From Sinosporangium album (GTDB taxonomy: Bacteria; Actinomycetota; Actinomycetes; Streptosporangiales; Streptosporangiaceae), in NCBI RefSeq assembly GCF_900100605.1, contig NZ_FNCN01000015.1, positions 62,001 through 126,000 on the forward strand: a stretch of 64,000 nt of DNA, written 5' to 3'. Shown in pieces: positions 53,302 through 62,271 of this stretch. Below the pieces are notes generated by a model. The model did not search any database. It saw only the letters and a list, made by a program, of their open reading frames with translations, and had not been told where the DNA came from. A program made the position numbers and the translations under genes. The stretch's first letter is position 1, and the number at the start of each line of letters is the position of its first letter.

Positions 53302-54298
53302 GCCGCCCTACCCCACCGTGCTCAAGCCGTACGGCCAGGCGCTGCTCGACCTCGCCAAGGAACGCGAGGAGATCGTCTGCCTGTCGGGAGACCTCACCCG
53401 CCAGTGTGAGATCGACCTGTTCCGCGACGCGCTCCCCGAGCGCTTCATCAACGTGGGCATGGCCGAGGCCAACATGATGGGCATCGCGGGAGCGATGGCC
53501 AGGCAGGGACTCATCCCCTTCGTCCACACCTTCGGGGTGTTCGCGACCCGGCGGCCGTTCGACCAGATCGTCAATGCGATCGCCTACCCGTCGCTCCCGG
53601 TGAGGATCGTCGGGTTCATGCCGGGCGTCTCCAGCCCCGGCGGACCCAGCCACCAGGCCATCGAAGACGTCGCGATCATGCGGGCCCTACCCAACATGAC
53701 CGTGATCGACGTGGCCGACGCCGTGGAGATCCGCAAGGTGGTGCCGCAGATCGTCGATCTTCCCGGCCCGGTCTACCTGCGGCTCAAGCGCGGTGAGATC
53801 CCCGTCATCTTCGACGACGACCACGAGTTCTTCCTCGACCGCGCCCAGGTTCTGGAGAGCGGCGAGGACGTCGCCGTCATCGCCAACGGCATGATGCTCT
53901 CCTCCGCCCTGCTCGCCGCCGAAGCCCTGCGCGGCGCCGGGATCTCCGTGGCCGTGGTCAACGCCCCCGTCGTCAAGCCGTTCGACACCCGCACCGTCGA
54001 GGCGGTGGCGCGCGGCGTGCGCGCGGTGGTGACCGCCGAGAACCACACGATCGTGGGCGGCCTGGGCACCGCCGTGGCCGAGACCCTCGCCGAGGCCGGC
54101 CTGGGCCGGCCGCTGCGTAGAGTCGGACTGAAGGACACCTTCGCCGAGGGCGCCAAGACCGCGCCCCACCTCTTCAAGAAGTACGGCCTGTCCACCCAGG
54201 ACATCATCGACGCCGCGTGGAACGCGCTCGGACGCACCGACAGCGCCCCGACCGCCGCCCCTACCCCGGCCGAAACCGGCGAATACGCACCGGTCTAA
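53294..54298 (+). CDS. Transketolase, C-terminal subunit
   Basis: 334 aa: pyrimidine-binding domain (DLTRQCEIDLFRDALPERFI, NVGMAEANMMGIAGAMARQG with the catalytic Glu, FATRRPFDQI) and C-terminal domain. Partner of the N-subunit; TTG 53294 overlaps it by 8 nt after GGAG. A Ala/Pro/Thr tail of about 20 residues at the end. Together they form an alpha2beta2 TPP enzyme. Confidence 0.9.
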   Translation: MRKPPYPTVLKPYGQALLDLAKEREEIVCLSGDLTRQCEIDLFRDALPERFINVGMAEANMMGIAGAMARQGLIPFVHTFGVFATRRPFDQIVNAIAYPSLPVRIVGFMPGVSSPGGPSHQAIEDVAIMRALPNMTVIDVADAVEIRKVVPQIVDLPGPVYLRLKRGEIPVIFDDDHEFFLDRAQVLESGEDVAVIANGMMLSSALLAAEALRGAGISVAVVNAPVVKPFDTRTVEAVARGVRAVVTAENHTIVGGLGTAVAETLAEAGLGRPLRRVGLKDTFAEGAKTAPHLFKKYGLSTQDIIDAAWNALGRTDSAPTAAPTPAETGEYAPV

Positions 54299-54325
54299 GA
54301 CGCCGATTCACGACAGGAGACGGCA

Positions 54326-55657
54326 ATGACCACCAACTACGCCACCAAGCAGCAGGCCCCCAACTACGCCGCCAACCAGCAGGCCACGCCCATCGCCTCG
54401 CCCGGCGCCAGCATGGGAGTCGACTGGGAGCGCAGGGTCGACTTCGACCGCCTGCGGCGCGACCGGTTCGCGAAGGTCCAGGCCGCGCTGCGCGAGTCGC
54501 ACCTCGGCGCACTGATCCTCTTCGACATGAACAACGTGCGCTACACGACCGCGACGCACATCGGGAACTGGGCCAGGGACAAGCTGTTCCGCTGCGTCCT
54601 GGTCATGCGCGACCACGACCCGATCCTGTGGGACATCGGCTCGGCCGCCCGCACCCACCAGCGCCACGCCGACTGGTTCGACGCCGCGAGCTGGCAGGCC
54701 GGCCTGTCGAGCTGGCGCGGCTCCATCCCCGTCGAAGTCGGGATCGAGCGCGGCAACGCCGCCCGCATCGCGGGCATCCTGCGGGACAACGGCCTGGCCG
54801 GTGAGCCGATCGGCGTCGACGTCGTCGAACTGCCCGTGCTGCGCGCCCTTGAGGCCGAAGGGCTGCACATCGAAGACGGCCACGGCTTCATGCAGGAAGT
54901 GCGCCAGATCAAGACCTTCGACGAGGTCGCCCTGCTCGACCACTCGGCCGCGCTGGTCGACGGCGCCTACGAGGAGCTTTACCGCGCGCTGCGGCCGGGC
55001 ATCCGCGAAAACGACATCGTCGCACTCGTCAACAGCTACCTCTACGCGCACGGCTCGGAAGAGGTCGAGGCGGTCAACTCGATCTCCGGCGAGCGGTGCA
55101 GCCCGCACCCGCACGTGTTCTCCGACCGGCTGATCCGCCCCGGCGACACCGCCTACTTCGACATCATCCACTCCTTCAACGGCTACCGCACCTGCTACTA
55201 CCGCACCTTGAACGTGGGCGGCGCGAGCCGCGCGCAGCGTGAGGCGTACCGCCGGGCCAGGGAGTTCATGGACGGCGCGATCTCCGAGATCCGCCCCGGC
55301 GCCACCTCGGCCGACGTGGTCAGGCACTTCCCCGCCGCGCAGGAGTTCGGGTACGAGACCGAGGAAGAGGCGTTCGGCCTGCAGTACTGCCACGGCCTCG
55401 GCCTGTCCAACTGGGAACGCCCCCTGATGAGCCGCCTGCACTCCTTCGAACACCCCATCACCCTGCACGAAGGCATGGTGTTCGCGATCGAGACCTACTG
55501 GCCGACCCCCGACGGGTCCGCCGCCGCCCGCATCGAAGAGGAGGTCGTCGTCACCGCCAACGGCTGCGAACTGCTGACCCGGTTCCCCGCCGACCAGCTC
55601 TACGTCGCCGGCACGCGCTACTGGACCGGCCTCGAATTCGGCACGAACGAGTCCTGA
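54326..55657 (+). CDS. M24-fold (creatinase/DddP/peptidase M24-like) protein with altered metal site
   Basis: 443 aa. Creatinase N-domain-like part to about 190 (LGALILFDMNNVRYTTATHI), then the pita-bread domain. Canonical M24 metal ligands map as: Asp279 present (YFDII), the second Asp (11 residues later) is Cys290 (RTCYYRT in place of ...D.TRT), His356 (YCHGLGL), Glu389 (FAIETYW), Glu404 (RIEEEV). So four of five ligands remain. The family includes non-peptidases (creatinase, ectoine hydrolase, DddP). It presumably cleaves a C-N, C-S or amide bond in this operon's substrate. ATG 54326 follows ACAGGAGAC. Confidence 0.85.
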   Translation: MTTNYATKQQAPNYAANQQATPIASPGASMGVDWERRVDFDRLRRDRFAKVQAALRESHLGALILFDMNNVRYTTATHIGNWARDKLFRCVLVMRDHDPILWDIGSAARTHQRHADWFDAASWQAGLSSWRGSIPVEVGIERGNAARIAGILRDNGLAGEPIGVDVVELPVLRALEAEGLHIEDGHGFMQEVRQIKTFDEVALLDHSAALVDGAYEELYRALRPGIRENDIVALVNSYLYAHGSEEVEAVNSISGERCSPHPHVFSDRLIRPGDTAYFDIIHSFNGYRTCYYRTLNVGGASRAQREAYRRAREFMDGAISEIRPGATSADVVRHFPAAQEFGYETEEEAFGLQYCHGLGLSNWERPLMSRLHSFEHPITLHEGMVFAIETYWPTPDGSAAARIEEEVVVTANGCELLTRFPADQLYVAGTRYWTGLEFGTNES

Positions 55658-55670
55658 GGAGAATCGCGAT

Positions 55671-56570
55671 ATGACGATCGAACTGAAGACCGTGGGCTGG
55701 CTCGGCTGCGGACGCATGGGCACCGCCGCGGCGATACGCCTGATCAACGCCGGTCACCCGGTGACCGTGTGGAACCGTACCAAGAGCAAGACCGCTCCCC
55801 TGACCGACGCCGGCGCCGGTGTGGTCGACACCATCCCCGAACTCGCCGACAACGACATCGTCTTCGTCTGCGTTTCGACCTCCTCCGACCTCGAAGAGGT
55901 CGTCATCGGGCCGAACGGCCTGCTGTCGCGCGACCGCAAGCCGAAGATCGTCGTGGACTGCTCCACCGTGTCGGCGGAGAGCTCGGCGCTGGTACGGCAG
56001 CGGGCCAGCGAGGCGGGCGTCGCCTTCATCGCCTCCCCCGTCAGCGGCAACGCCCACGTCGTCGCCGAAGGCGGCGCGTGCCTGATCGCCTCCGGCCCGC
56101 GCGAGATCTACGACGTGGTCGAGCCCTACCTCAAGACCCTCGGCAAGGTCGCGGTGTGGGCCGGCGAGCAGGAGCAGTCGCGCCTGGTCAAGCTGGCCCA
56201 CAACCTCTACCTCGGCATGATGGTGCAGGCGCTCGCCGAGGTCACCTCGCTCGCTGAGAAGGCCGGAGTGCCGCGGGCCAACTTCCTGGAGTTCCTGAAC
56301 GGCACCGTCCTCGGCTCCGATTGGGTGCGCAAGCGCACCCCCGATCTCGTGGCGTTCGACCTCACGCCGACGTTCACCATGACACTGCTCCGCAAGGACT
56401 TTGACCTGGGCCTGGCCGCGGCCAGGGCAGAAGAAGTCCCCATGCCGGTGGCTGCTACCGTGCATCAGAACATCCAGGCCGCGATCGGTCTTGGCCACGC
56501 CGACAACGACTTGCTGTCGCTGTTCGCAGCGCAGGCCACCCTCGCTAATCTCGACGTGGAGAAGAATTGA
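55671..56570 (+). CDS. NAD(P)-dependent beta-hydroxyacid dehydrogenase (3-hydroxyisobutyrate dehydrogenase family)
   Basis: 299 aa. Rossmann GWLGCGRMG with WNRTKSK after beta-2, where Arg/Lys suggests NADP(H). Substrate loop SPVSGNAHVVAEGG and the catalytic Lys174 (RLVKLAHNLYLG) are intact. Oxidises a beta-hydroxyacid, or reduces a semialdehyde such as tartronate or malonate type. Its stop overlaps the next start. Follows the M24 gene by 14 nt. Confidence 0.9.
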   Translation: MTIELKTVGWLGCGRMGTAAAIRLINAGHPVTVWNRTKSKTAPLTDAGAGVVDTIPELADNDIVFVCVSTSSDLEEVVIGPNGLLSRDRKPKIVVDCSTVSAESSALVRQRASEAGVAFIASPVSGNAHVVAEGGACLIASGPREIYDVVEPYLKTLGKVAVWAGEQEQSRLVKLAHNLYLGMMVQALAEVTSLAEKAGVPRANFLEFLNGTVLGSDWVRKRTPDLVAFDLTPTFTMTLLRKDFDLGLAAARAEEVPMPVAATVHQNIQAAIGLGHADNDLLSLFAAQATLANLDVEKN

Positions 56571-58024
56571 CAGCACTACAGCAGGCTCTCAGTCGCTGCC
56601 CCACCGACCTGCTGATCGATGGCAAGTGGGTGCCGTCCGGCGACGGTAGCCGCATCAAGGTCGTCGACCCGGCCACCGCCGAGGTCTTCGCCGACGTCGC
56701 CTCCGCCACCGTGGAAGACGCCGTCGCCGCCGTCGAAGCCGCCGAGCGCGCCCTGCCCATCTGGGCGGACACCCCGCCCCGGGAACGTTCCGTAGTGCTG
56801 CGCCGCGCTTACGAGCTGATGATCGAACGCCGCGAAGAGTTCGCGGCGCTCATCAGCGCCGAGAACGGCAAGGCTCTCGCCGACGCGCGAGCCGAGCTGA
56901 ACTACGCGGCGGAGTTCTTCCGCTGGTTCTCCGAGGAGGCCGTCCGGCTCTCCGGAACGATCCAGACCGCCCCGGCGGGCGGCTACCGGATCGTCGTGGA
57001 CCGGGCTCCGATCGGCGTCGCCGTACTCATCACGCCGTGGAACTACCCGGCGGCGATGGCCACCCGCAAGATCGGCCCGGCGCTCGCCGCCGGCTGCTCG
57101 GTCGTCCTCAAGCCCGCCAGTGACACGCCCCTGACGGCGCTCGCCATCGGCGCACTCATGCTGGAGGCCGGCGTGCCGGCCGGAGTCGTCAACGTCGTGC
57201 CGGCCAACCGCTCCAGCGCCGTCGTCTCCGCGCTGCTCGCCCAGCCGGCCGTACGGAAACTCTCCTTCACCGGCTCCACCGAAGTCGGCCGCATCCTGCT
57301 CAAGCAGGCCGCCGAGCGCGTCATCAGCTCGTCGATGGAACTCGGCGGCAACGCCCCCTTCATCGTGCTGGCCGACGCCGACCTCGACGCCGCCGTCCAA
57401 GGCGCCATGCTCGCCAAGATGCGCAACGGCGGCGAGGCGTGCACCGCGGCCAACCGCTTCTACGTGCACGAGTCCGTCGCCGACGAGTTCAGCGCCAAGT
57501 TCGCCGAAGCCATGCGCGCCGTGCGTGTCGGCCCCGGTCTCGACGAGAACACCGAACTCGGCCCCCTCGTCAACGAGGCCGCCGTCGCCAAGGTCGACGA
57601 GCTCGTCCAGGACGCCGTCGGCAAGGGCGCCGTGATCCGCACCGGCGGACAGGCCCCCGACCGCACCGGCTACTACTACGAGCCCACCGTCCTCGACAAC
57701 GTCGCCCCGTCGTCGGCCATCCTCGACGAGGAGATCTTCGGCCCGGTCGCGCCCATCGTGCGCTTCACCGACGTCGAAGACGCCATCCGCCTCGCCAACG
57801 ACACCCCCTACGGGCTCGTCTCCTACCTCTACACCACCGACCTGCGCGAAGGCATGCGCGTCGCCGGCAAGCTGGAGGCCGGCATGGTCGGCCTCAACCG
57901 CGGCCTCGTCTCCGACCCCGCCGCGCCGTTCGGCGGCGTCAAGGAAAGCGGCCTCGGCCGCGAAGGCGGCCACGAAGGCATGCTGGAGTACACCGAGACG
58001 AAATACATCGCCACCGACTGGTGA
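56567..58024 (+). CDS. NAD(P)-dependent aldehyde dehydrogenase (succinate-semialdehyde type)
   Basis: 485 aa. Catalytic Cys292 (GGEACTAANRF) and Glu258 (MELGGNAPF), cofactor loop SFTGSTEVGR, ITPWNYPAAM. The EACTAANRF environment and length fit the succinate/glutarate semialdehyde dehydrogenase branch (GabD-like). Removes the aldehyde product of the operon. TTG 56567 overlaps the dehydrogenase stop by 4 nt after GTGGAGAAGAA. Last gene; a strong terminator follows. Confidence 0.9.
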   Translation: MTALQQALSRCPTDLLIDGKWVPSGDGSRIKVVDPATAEVFADVASATVEDAVAAVEAAERALPIWADTPPRERSVVLRRAYELMIERREEFAALISAENGKALADARAELNYAAEFFRWFSEEAVRLSGTIQTAPAGGYRIVVDRAPIGVAVLITPWNYPAAMATRKIGPALAAGCSVVLKPASDTPLTALAIGALMLEAGVPAGVVNVVPANRSSAVVSALLAQPAVRKLSFTGSTEVGRILLKQAAERVISSSMELGGNAPFIVLADADLDAAVQGAMLAKMRNGGEACTAANRFYVHESVADEFSAKFAEAMRAVRVGPGLDENTELGPLVNEAAVAKVDELVQDAVGKGAVIRTGGQAPDRTGYYYEPTVLDNVAPSSAILDEEIFGPVAPIVRFTDVEDAIRLANDTPYGLVSYLYTTDLREGMRVAGKLEAGMVGLNRGLVSDPAAPFGGVKESGLGREGGHEGMLEYTETKYIATDW

Positions 58025-58031
58025 CACCACC

Positions 58032-58071
58032 GCGCCGGGGCGTGAGCGGCCCACCCCTCACGCCCCGGCGC
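58032..58071 (+). terminator. Terminator at the end of the transketolase-ALDH operon
   Basis: GCGCCGGGGCGTGAG and its reverse complement with a 10-nt loop: 15-bp perfect stem, 8 nt after the stop. Confidence 0.9.
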
Positions 58072-58269
58072 CGGTTCACCCCTACCCCACCGGTACCGGC
58101 CGGCGCTCACACCCCCGGTACCGGTTTTCCTTCCCACCTGGCCCAGCAGATGGCCAGCGGGACCCTTTACTTCATGCTCCGCATGACTGGACACTTCATC
58201 CCTAAGCGCCAGCGATGCCACCAAAAGGCACGAACTCCCTCCCCTCGACTCGGGGTGCGTCTGTGCGCG

Positions 58270-59508
58270 TCAGGCCGTGAGTGGATACCGCGAAAACAGA
58301 TCACGCACCTCAAGTACGTCTCTGTACGACTTCAGGCGGCCGAGCATGACCCTTGCTCGCTGCGTGGTGCGTTCGCTGGCGAGGTCAGCCGATAGATCAA
58401 GCATCCGCGCCGCCGTCCGTGCAGCCTCCTCCGGTTCGTTGGCGTCGGCCAAGGCGACGACGAGCCAAGACAGGTAGAGCGCGAGCTCGCGCGCATGCGT
58501 GGCGTCGTACCGGGCGAGTACGGTCGTCAGAAGCGGTACCGCGCGCAATGGCCTGTGCAGTTCGGTGTAGACGCGCGCCTCCATGACCTGAAGTTCGCCC
58601 GCCTCGACCCAATAGAGGTAGGGAGGGCTCTCTTCATCCCGGTCACCAGCCAGCGCAACGTTAGCCTCACCAAGGGCGCGCATAGCCCCCTGTGCATCTC
58701 CGCAGCGAGCGTGCGCCCATGCCAAGCGGTCCCAAGCCAGAGCCCTGGCCCGGCCGGGCGAGTGGGACCCCATGACTTCAAGCGCGACAAGAGCAAGCGC
58801 AGCAGCTTCCCCCGTATCGCCCGTGTTGGCGATCTGGTAGGCCAGCGACCCGAGGAGGTTGCTCTCCAGTGTCTGGTCCCCTGCCTCGCGCGCCGCGCTG
58901 ATCCCGAGTTTGTAGGTCCTCGCGGCTTCCTCGTGCCGTCCGGCATCCGAGGCGATCCATCCGGCGATCTGCGCCCCCTCGCCGATCACGGTGAGCAGCG
59001 CGCGGCCGACTTCCTCGGCATGAGCGGCCTCCCGATAGAGCCGTACGGCCGCCCCGAGCTCTCGGAAAGCGGTATCGATGAGGTCGTCGCCCCCCAGCAG
59101 GTCGTCGGCGAGCCGAAGCCCATGCACACGAGCCGCCAGGTCGGACACTGTGCTCGGCCCTATACGGCGACCGCTCCGGGCACCGAGCGGGGCGAGCGGA
59201 TCTCCCTCGGGCATGATCGCCGCGAGGATGTCTGCCGGACTGCGCAGCGACGGCATCAGCGGGTCACCGAACAGGACGTCGTGGTCGATGCAGAACGCGT
59301 GGGAGAGAAGCATGGGGTAAGGGTCGCGCGGGCGGTATCGCCCGTGCTCCCAGTTGCCTATCGACTTCACCAGCGAGGTCCGTTCGGGCATGGAGACGCC
59401 CATCTCGGCGGCGACCTCGGAAACCTTCTTGGCCAACTGCCTCTGCGACCACCCGCGGGAGACCCGCTCGCGAGTGAGCCGCGCGCCCAAAGCAGGAAAT
59501 TTTGACAC
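58270..59508 (-). CDS. XRE family regulator with TPR-like C-terminus (paralogue 1)
   Basis: 412 aa. HTH at 8-60 (LTRERVSRGWSQRQLAKKVS, SMPERTSLVKSIGNWEHGRY) and a long helical tail (AARTYKLGISAAREAGDQTL, LAWAHARCGDAQGAMRALGE) that looks like TPR repeats. Related proteins in Streptomyces control neighbouring small genes; the target is unknown. GTG 59508 follows CGAGGTGTC. 40 percent-like resemblance to the next gene in the first 80 residues, and a shared promoter pattern. Confidence 0.85.
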   Translation of the reverse strand: MSKFPALGARLTRERVSRGWSQRQLAKKVSEVAAEMGVSMPERTSLVKSIGNWEHGRYRPRDPYPMLLSHAFCIDHDVLFGDPLMPSLRSPADILAAIMPEGDPLAPLGARSGRRIGPSTVSDLAARVHGLRLADDLLGGDDLIDTAFRELGAAVRLYREAAHAEEVGRALLTVIGEGAQIAGWIASDAGRHEEAARTYKLGISAAREAGDQTLESNLLGSLAYQIANTGDTGEAAALALVALEVMGSHSPGRARALAWDRLAWAHARCGDAQGAMRALGEANVALAGDRDEESPPYLYWVEAGELQVMEARVYTELHRPLRAVPLLTTVLARYDATHARELALYLSWLVVALADANEPEEAARTAARMLDLSADLASERTTQRARVMLGRLKSYRDVLEVRDLFSRYPLTA

Positions 59509-59650
59509 GACACCTCGGGAGTTGGAGGGGCGAATTTCCTCTAGCTTCCCTTATCGCAAGCCAGCCTGGAACGGTTTCCAAGAGACGGATTATGGGAGCC
59601 GAAACGGCATAACGCGTCTACGCCCGCTCTCTCCCCAAGCGCCTCCGCCG

Positions 59651-60904
59651 TCATTCCCCGACCAGCGGAGAATCGCTCGTTCCGGCCACTGTGACCAGCT
59701 CGCGCATCTCCTCTGCACTGGCATGCGCGCCGACCTCGGCAAGGGTCTGGGCTGTGTTTCGCAGTTCCGTCACGGCGTAAGGGTTCACCGCAGCGGCGTC
59801 CGGGGCGGCGTTCGCGGCCACCGACGCTGCGGCCTCGGCATCGCCCTCGACAGCGAAAGCCCTGGCCAGGCAGGCGCCGAACCACGCGCGATCGCGGCGG
59901 TAGGACTCCGGCAGATCCGACAGGCCGCGCTCGATCAGGTTCGCCGCGCGCCTCCCTTCGCCAAGCTCCAGCTCGGCCATCCCGCGCTGCATGAGAAACC
60001 AGTGCTCGCCGTAGAAGTACATCCATGCGGGTTCCTCATCAGGGCGCTCCGCCGCCCGCCTGATCAGCTCCTCGGCCTCTCCAAGAAGGGTCCGCGCCTC
60101 GTTGGCCTCGCGTAGCTGTGCGTGGCCCCGTGCGGCCATCTGGGCAGCCATCCCCTGGACGCCGAGGGAGGTTCGCCCCTCATGCCAGCGGGACGCTTCG
60201 GCGAGCCGTACGCACCGCTGAGAGTCCCCCATGCTCCACGCCTGATGTGCCTTCATGTTGAGCGTCGTCGCTGCGAGGGACGCGTCACCGGCTTCCAGGG
60301 CCCAGGCGTGCGAGCGGTCGTACCAGTGCAACGCTGTGGCGAGGTCACCGGAATCCTGGCACATCCACGCGACGAATTGGGCGTACTGAGCAAGGGTGCC
60401 CACGATGCGGTCGCTGAGTGGCCCTGTGGCTCCGCGCGCGAGGTCCACCACCGTCGCGAGCTGAGCGCACACAATAGGCAGAAGCGGCTTACTCCCCAAG
60501 GTGTCCTCGATGCGGCGGTGTTCGGCGAGACAGCGTTCCAGCCATTCGATCGTCGCGAGGTCGATACGCTGTGGCCCCTCGATGGCCTTCGTGATCCTTT
60601 TGTACAGATCCGCATCTGGTGCCAGCGAGGGGATCTCCAGCGTCGGGACCGGTGTCGGATCACCGAATAGAACGTCGTGGTCGATGCCCAGCGCTCGCGC
60701 GAGCAGCACCGGGTACGGGTGGCGTGGTTGGTATCTGCCGTTTTCCCAATTCCCGATTGATTTAACCAGCGATGTCCGTTCAGGCATGGAGATGCCCATC
60801 TCGGCCGCGACTTCAGCAAGCTTCCGCGCCAATTGCCTCTGCGACCACCCGCGCGAAATTCGTGCACGGGCGAGCCGTTCACTTAGGGCCGGAACCTTTG
60901 ACAT
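59651..60904 (-). CDS. XRE family regulator with TPR-like C-terminus (paralogue 2)
   Basis: 417 aa. HTH at 5-60 (RLARARISRGWSQRQLARKL, SMPERTSLVKSIGNWENGRY) nearly the same as paralogue 1; the helical TPR-like tail is diverged. ATG 60904 is preceded by CGAGGTGCCTGCC. Upstream CCGTTCCTGG and GATAGGGGAAACTAGAGGAA are shared with paralogue 1, so the gene and its promoter were duplicated together. Confidence 0.85.
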   Translation of the reverse strand: MSKVPALSERLARARISRGWSQRQLARKLAEVAAEMGISMPERTSLVKSIGNWENGRYQPRHPYPVLLARALGIDHDVLFGDPTPVPTLEIPSLAPDADLYKRITKAIEGPQRIDLATIEWLERCLAEHRRIEDTLGSKPLLPIVCAQLATVVDLARGATGPLSDRIVGTLAQYAQFVAWMCQDSGDLATALHWYDRSHAWALEAGDASLAATTLNMKAHQAWSMGDSQRCVRLAEASRWHEGRTSLGVQGMAAQMAARGHAQLREANEARTLLGEAEELIRRAAERPDEEPAWMYFYGEHWFLMQRGMAELELGEGRRAANLIERGLSDLPESYRRDRAWFGACLARAFAVEGDAEAAASVAANAAPDAAAVNPYAVTELRNTAQTLAEVGAHASAEEMRELVTVAGTSDSPLVGE

Positions 60905-61160
60905 GGCAGGCACCTCGCGATTAAGAGCCGACTTTCCTCTAGTTTCCCCTATCGCGGGCTGCCCAGGAACGGTTGTCAAGCACTGGGATAGAGCTGCAAG
61001 CGCCCCGAAGGCGGGACAGACCCGCCAAGCCGCGCGAACGGCCGGACGGGTCCTTGATCGGGCACCTGCAGGTCCGTCCTAATGCCAGAACGGAACAGGC
61101 AGGACCACCTCCAAACGCCCCCGCCGCGTTCCCAACCCCAGAGAAACGGAGACAGACCCG

Positions 61161-61226
61161 ATGACCACGGCAGCACCCGACCCGCTCCCCGCAGCGGTGC
61201 GCACAGTCAAGGCAGCCCGCCTATGA
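61161..61226 (+). CDS. Very small ORF coupled to the next gene
   Basis: 21 aa (MTTAAPDPLPAAVRTVKAAR and a final L). ACGGAGACAG before ATG, and its stop overlaps the next ATG (CTATGA). Typical of a translationally coupled leader or a small peptide; no family known. Confidence 0.45.
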   Translation: MTTAAPDPLPAAVRTVKAARL

Positions 61227-61561
61227 CCTCCTCGCCAGGCACCGCCCGTGAACAAGAGCTGATCAACAGCCTGCAGACCCACCTGCTCCACCAGGGCGTG
61301 CAGGCCAGGCCGGGAACAGACGCCGCGGAACGCCCCTGCCTGGACGTCCCTGACCGCCGCGGCATCACCCGCCGCGTCTACATCGACCTGGCGTTCCGCC
61401 TGTTCCATTGGGGCGACCTGGCCGACGAGACCGTCCCCATGGCCCCGCCAGAGGACGCGGCCCGTGCCCTCGTCCAAGCCGCCGAGCGCGGCTGGCACGA
61501 AGGCGGACAGCCTGAGTACCTTACGCTCCCGCAGTCACCCGACCGCCTCGGATACCCGTGA
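61223..61561 (+). CDS. Hypothetical protein
   Basis: 112 aa. Soluble, with AREQELINSLQTHLLHQGVQ, CLDVPDRRGITRRVYIDLAF and EDAARALVQAAERGWHE. No family recognised. Starts at an ATG overlapping the tiny ORF before it (ATGA). A longer frame back to 61082 lacks codon sense. It diverges from XRE paralogue 2 and may be one of its targets. The overlap with the tiny ORF suggests the two are expressed together. Confidence 0.7.
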   Translation: MTSSPGTAREQELINSLQTHLLHQGVQARPGTDAAERPCLDVPDRRGITRRVYIDLAFRLFHWGDLADETVPMAPPEDAARALVQAAERGWHEGGQPEYLTLPQSPDRLGYP

Positions 61562-61619
61562 CCGCCGCACACGAGCAATCCCAGCCCGCCATACATCGAC
61601 GACAGGACCGGACCCCGCC

Positions 61620-62132
61620 GTGCAAGAGTGGACCCGCGCCCATCCCCCCTACCGGCAGATCGCGGACCGGCTCCTATCCGACATCGCACAAGGAGTCCAC
61701 TTGCCGGGCTCCTACCTCCCCTCCGAGACGGCGCTCATCGCCAGGTTCCAAAGGTCGCGCCGCACCGTACGGCGGGCGCTGGAGACCATGGCCGACCTCG
61801 AAATAGTGGTTGCCGTCCAGTCCAAGGGCTGGATGGTTCGCCCTCTTGACGACCACCAGGGCCCGACCTTGCTCCACCGCTACCAGGAGATCGCCGAAGA
61901 CCTGTCGAGGCGGATCGCCGCCGGCCGCTACCCCCTCGGCTCGTTCCTCCCCGGCGAACTGGAACTCGCCCAGGCGTACCAGTGCAGCAGGCCCACCATG
62001 CGCAAAGCGCTCCGGCTCCTCCAGGAGCAGGGCCACATCACCTGCCTGAAAGGCATCGGCCGCAGGATCGTCCACACCGGACCGCAAACCGCAGCTCAGG
62101 GCAGTCCCCCTGCTGCACCAAGCCCCCGTTGA
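61620..62132 (+). CDS. GntR-type regulator made of two winged helices
   Basis: 170 aa. Two tandem GntR wHTH domains: one at about 9-75 (PPYRQIADRLLSDIAQGVHL, LPSETALIARFQRSRRTVRR) and one at about 84-150 (LLHRYQEIAEDLSRRIAAGR, YPLGSFLPGELELAQAYQCS). No effector domain follows. A single protein with two DNA-binding domains would read a doubled operator. GTG 61620 gives VQEWTRAHPPYRQI; there is no clear ribosome binding site. A frame to 61464 is open but nonsensical. Confidence 0.8.
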   Translation: MQEWTRAHPPYRQIADRLLSDIAQGVHLPGSYLPSETALIARFQRSRRTVRRALETMADLEIVVAVQSKGWMVRPLDDHQGPTLLHRYQEIAEDLSRRIAAGRYPLGSFLPGELELAQAYQCSRPTMRKALRLLQEQGHITCLKGIGRRIVHTGPQTAAQGSPPAAPSPR

Positions 62133-62271
62133 CTCGCACCCATCGGGAAGGCCACTGGACAGATCGCATGGGCCCGCGACGCGACGGCCGACCCACAGGC
62201 TGTTGCCGATGACCCGAGCCAGAGGCATGCTCTGGCTCAAGTCACGTGGCCGAGAAGCGGCGCGCCGGCGG

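Noticed and set aside
54326-55657. DMSP lyase DddP or ectoine hydrolase
   Set aside because: Fold and N-terminal part are similar, but a metal aspartate is replaced and no acrylate, DMSP or ectoine genes accompany it.
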